DNA of 15,131 nt from an uncultured Eubacteriales bacterium (GTDB lineage: Bacteria > Bacillota > Clostridia > Oscillospirales > Acutalibacteraceae). Below are positions 14,233 through 15,131 of the stretch, piece by piece. Position numbers and translations under genes: made by a program. The DNA lies in contig CABQAC010000017.1 in the NCBI GenBank assembly GCA_902462035.1, positions 1-15,131 on the forward strand, written 5' to 3'. Under the pieces are notes generated by a model that worked only from the letters and a program-made list of their open reading frames with translations, did not search any database and was not told the origin of the DNA. Within the stretch, counting starts at the first letter, position 1; each line of letters opens with the position of its first letter.

Positions 14233-15131
14233 TTACGGGGCAAGCCGGTTCATATCCCGGGGGAACATGGAGCTTAAGCGAATGTTATTGTCGCCGAACA
14301 GCTTCATGCACAGCCGTTCCAGCCCGATTCCCAAGCCCCCGTGGGGCGGCACGCCGTACTGGTGCAGCTGCAGGTAGGATTCGAAATCCGCCGGATCCAG
14401 ATTCTTTTTCCGCATTTTTTCCACCTGTTCGTTGTAGTCGTGGATGCGCTGGCCGCCGGTGGTGACCTCCATCCCGCGGAACAACAGGTCAAAGCTAAGG
14501 GTATACCGTTCGTCCTCCGGGTCATCCATGGCGTAAAAAGGACGCTTTTTGGACGGATAATGGGTGACGAACACAAAATCGCTGTCATATTTTTCTTTAA
14601 AATACTGGCCGATCAGCTGTTCCTCCTCCGGCTCCAAGTCAAAGGGATCTTTAATCTTGCGGCCGTAAGCCTCGGCCACCGTCTCCTTGGCTTCCTTAAA
14701 GTGGATGGTTGGAATTTGGGCCACGTTGGGAACTTGGATGTTCAGGGCGCGCAGCTCATTGGGATAATCCTTTTGCAGCAAATCGAACACATAACGAAGC
14801 ATGCCTGCTTCCATGTCCATGATCTCGGTAAAGCTGTGGATGTAGCCCATTTCAAAATCGAGTCCGGTATACTCGTTCAAATGACGGGTGGTGTTATGCT
14901 TTTCGGCGCGGAATACCGGGCCGACCTCGAACACGCGCTCGTAAACCGCCACCAGCGTTTGTTTATAAAACTGGGGGCTTTGGGCCAAATATCCCTTTTT
15001 CCCGAAGTAGTCCATCTTAAATACGTTGGCGCCCCCTTCGGCGGACGCCGCAACAATCTTCGGCGTATGGATTTCGGTAAAGCCCCGGCCGTGCAGATAA
15101 TCGCGGAAACCGCGCACAATTCCTTCCTGCA
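14233..15131 (-). CDS. aspS: Archaeal-type aspartyl-tRNA synthetase, 5' end outside the window
   Basis: This is a class IIb aminoacyl-tRNA synthetase that attaches aspartate to tRNA. The visible 298 residues are the catalytic domain. Motif 1 lies around FTEIHTPKIV, motif 2 is FRAEKHNTTRHLNEYTG (14913-14863) followed by LDFEM, and motif 3 is GLGIGLERL (near 14313-14339). SKKRPFYAMDD and GGQRIHDY also fit archaeal-type AspRS. The compact core has no bacterial GAD insertion, and the L-D-F-E-M after motif 2 favours AspRS over AsnRS. The N-terminal OB-fold that binds the anticodon (about 130-150 residues) is off the right edge, so tRNA discrimination cannot be judged directly. Being first in an operon with gatCAB suggests a non-discriminating enzyme that makes Asp-tRNA(Asn) for amidation. 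The stop lies 31 nt before gatC. Confidence 0.94.
   Translation of the reverse strand, partial: QEGIVRGFRDYLHGRGFTEIHTPKIVAASAEGGANVFKMDYFGKKGYLAQSPQFYKQTLVAVYERVFEVGPVFRAEKHNTTRHLNEYTGLDFEMGYIHSFTEIMDMEAGMLRYVFDLLQKDYPNELRALNIQVPNVAQIPTIHFKEAKETVAEAYGRKIKDPFDLEPEEEQLIGQYFKEKYDSDFVFVTHYPSKKRPFYAMDDPEDERYTLSFDLLFRGMEVTTGGQRIHDYNEQVEKMRKKNLDPADFESYLQLHQYGVPPHGGLGIGLERLCMKLFGDNNIRLSSMFPRDMNRLAP

Noticed and set aside
12684..14465. Very long plus-strand open frame (593 codons) opposite gatA, gatC and aspS
   Set aside because: It lies wholly antisense to three genes with intact catalytic motifs, shows no recognisable motif, and arises because GC-rich third positions remove stop codons on the opposite strand.
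1..15131. Phage, toxin-antitoxin, defence or biosynthetic system
   Set aside because: All well-supported genes belong to housekeeping or sporulation families in conserved order. No integrase, transposase, direct-repeat array or foreign-looking gene block was seen.

Overview
The window looks like chromosomal DNA from a GC-rich, endospore-forming member of the Clostridia (Oscillospirales/Ruminococcaceae-like). The grounds are GC-rich third codon positions, sporulation genes of the YqfC, YqfD and YlbJ families, a Bacillus/Clostridium-type yqfC-yqfD-phoH-ybeY-dgkA-era-yqzL-recO order, and an archaeal-type aspartyl-tRNA synthetase next to gatCAB. I see no mobile element, CRISPR array, rRNA or tRNA. 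Most genes lie on the minus strand. Two lie on the plus strand near the middle.

Read in the direction of minus-strand transcription (right to left), the window has three blocks. (1) 15131-10960: aspS (5' end outside the window), gatC, gatA and gatB form a tight operon that ends in a strong hairpin terminator (10902-10929). Together they fit the two-step route to Asn-tRNA(Asn) and/or Gln-tRNA(Gln): mischarging by a synthetase, then amidation by GatCAB. (2) 10808-9342: a single MurE-family muramyl ligase whose substrate-recognition residues differ from standard meso-diaminopimelate ligases. It is separated from the plus-strand genes by a shared bidirectional terminator (9286-9324). (3) 7686-1: yqfC-yqfD (sporulation), then, from a good sigma-A promoter (6104-6132), phoH-ybeY-dgkA-era-yqzL, a perfect terminator, and recO-mutS2. 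The mutS2 gene runs off the left edge. PhoH, YbeY and Era form a ribosome/16S rRNA maturation group. DgkA recycles undecaprenol. RecO and MutS2 act in DNA repair and, for MutS2, possibly ribosome rescue.

The plus-strand island holds ylbJ/spoVV (7850-8962), a sporulation membrane protein divergent from yqfCD, and a small 71-residue four-cysteine protein of unknown function (9063-9278, TTG start). A perfect 25-nt palindrome lies between them.

This is largely a core housekeeping region and I did not find a new multi-gene system. The points most worth following up are the MurE-like ligase with altered recognition residues, the four-cysteine small protein, the archaeal-type AspRS-GatCAB operon, the terminator between yqzL and recO, and the structured leader of phoH.
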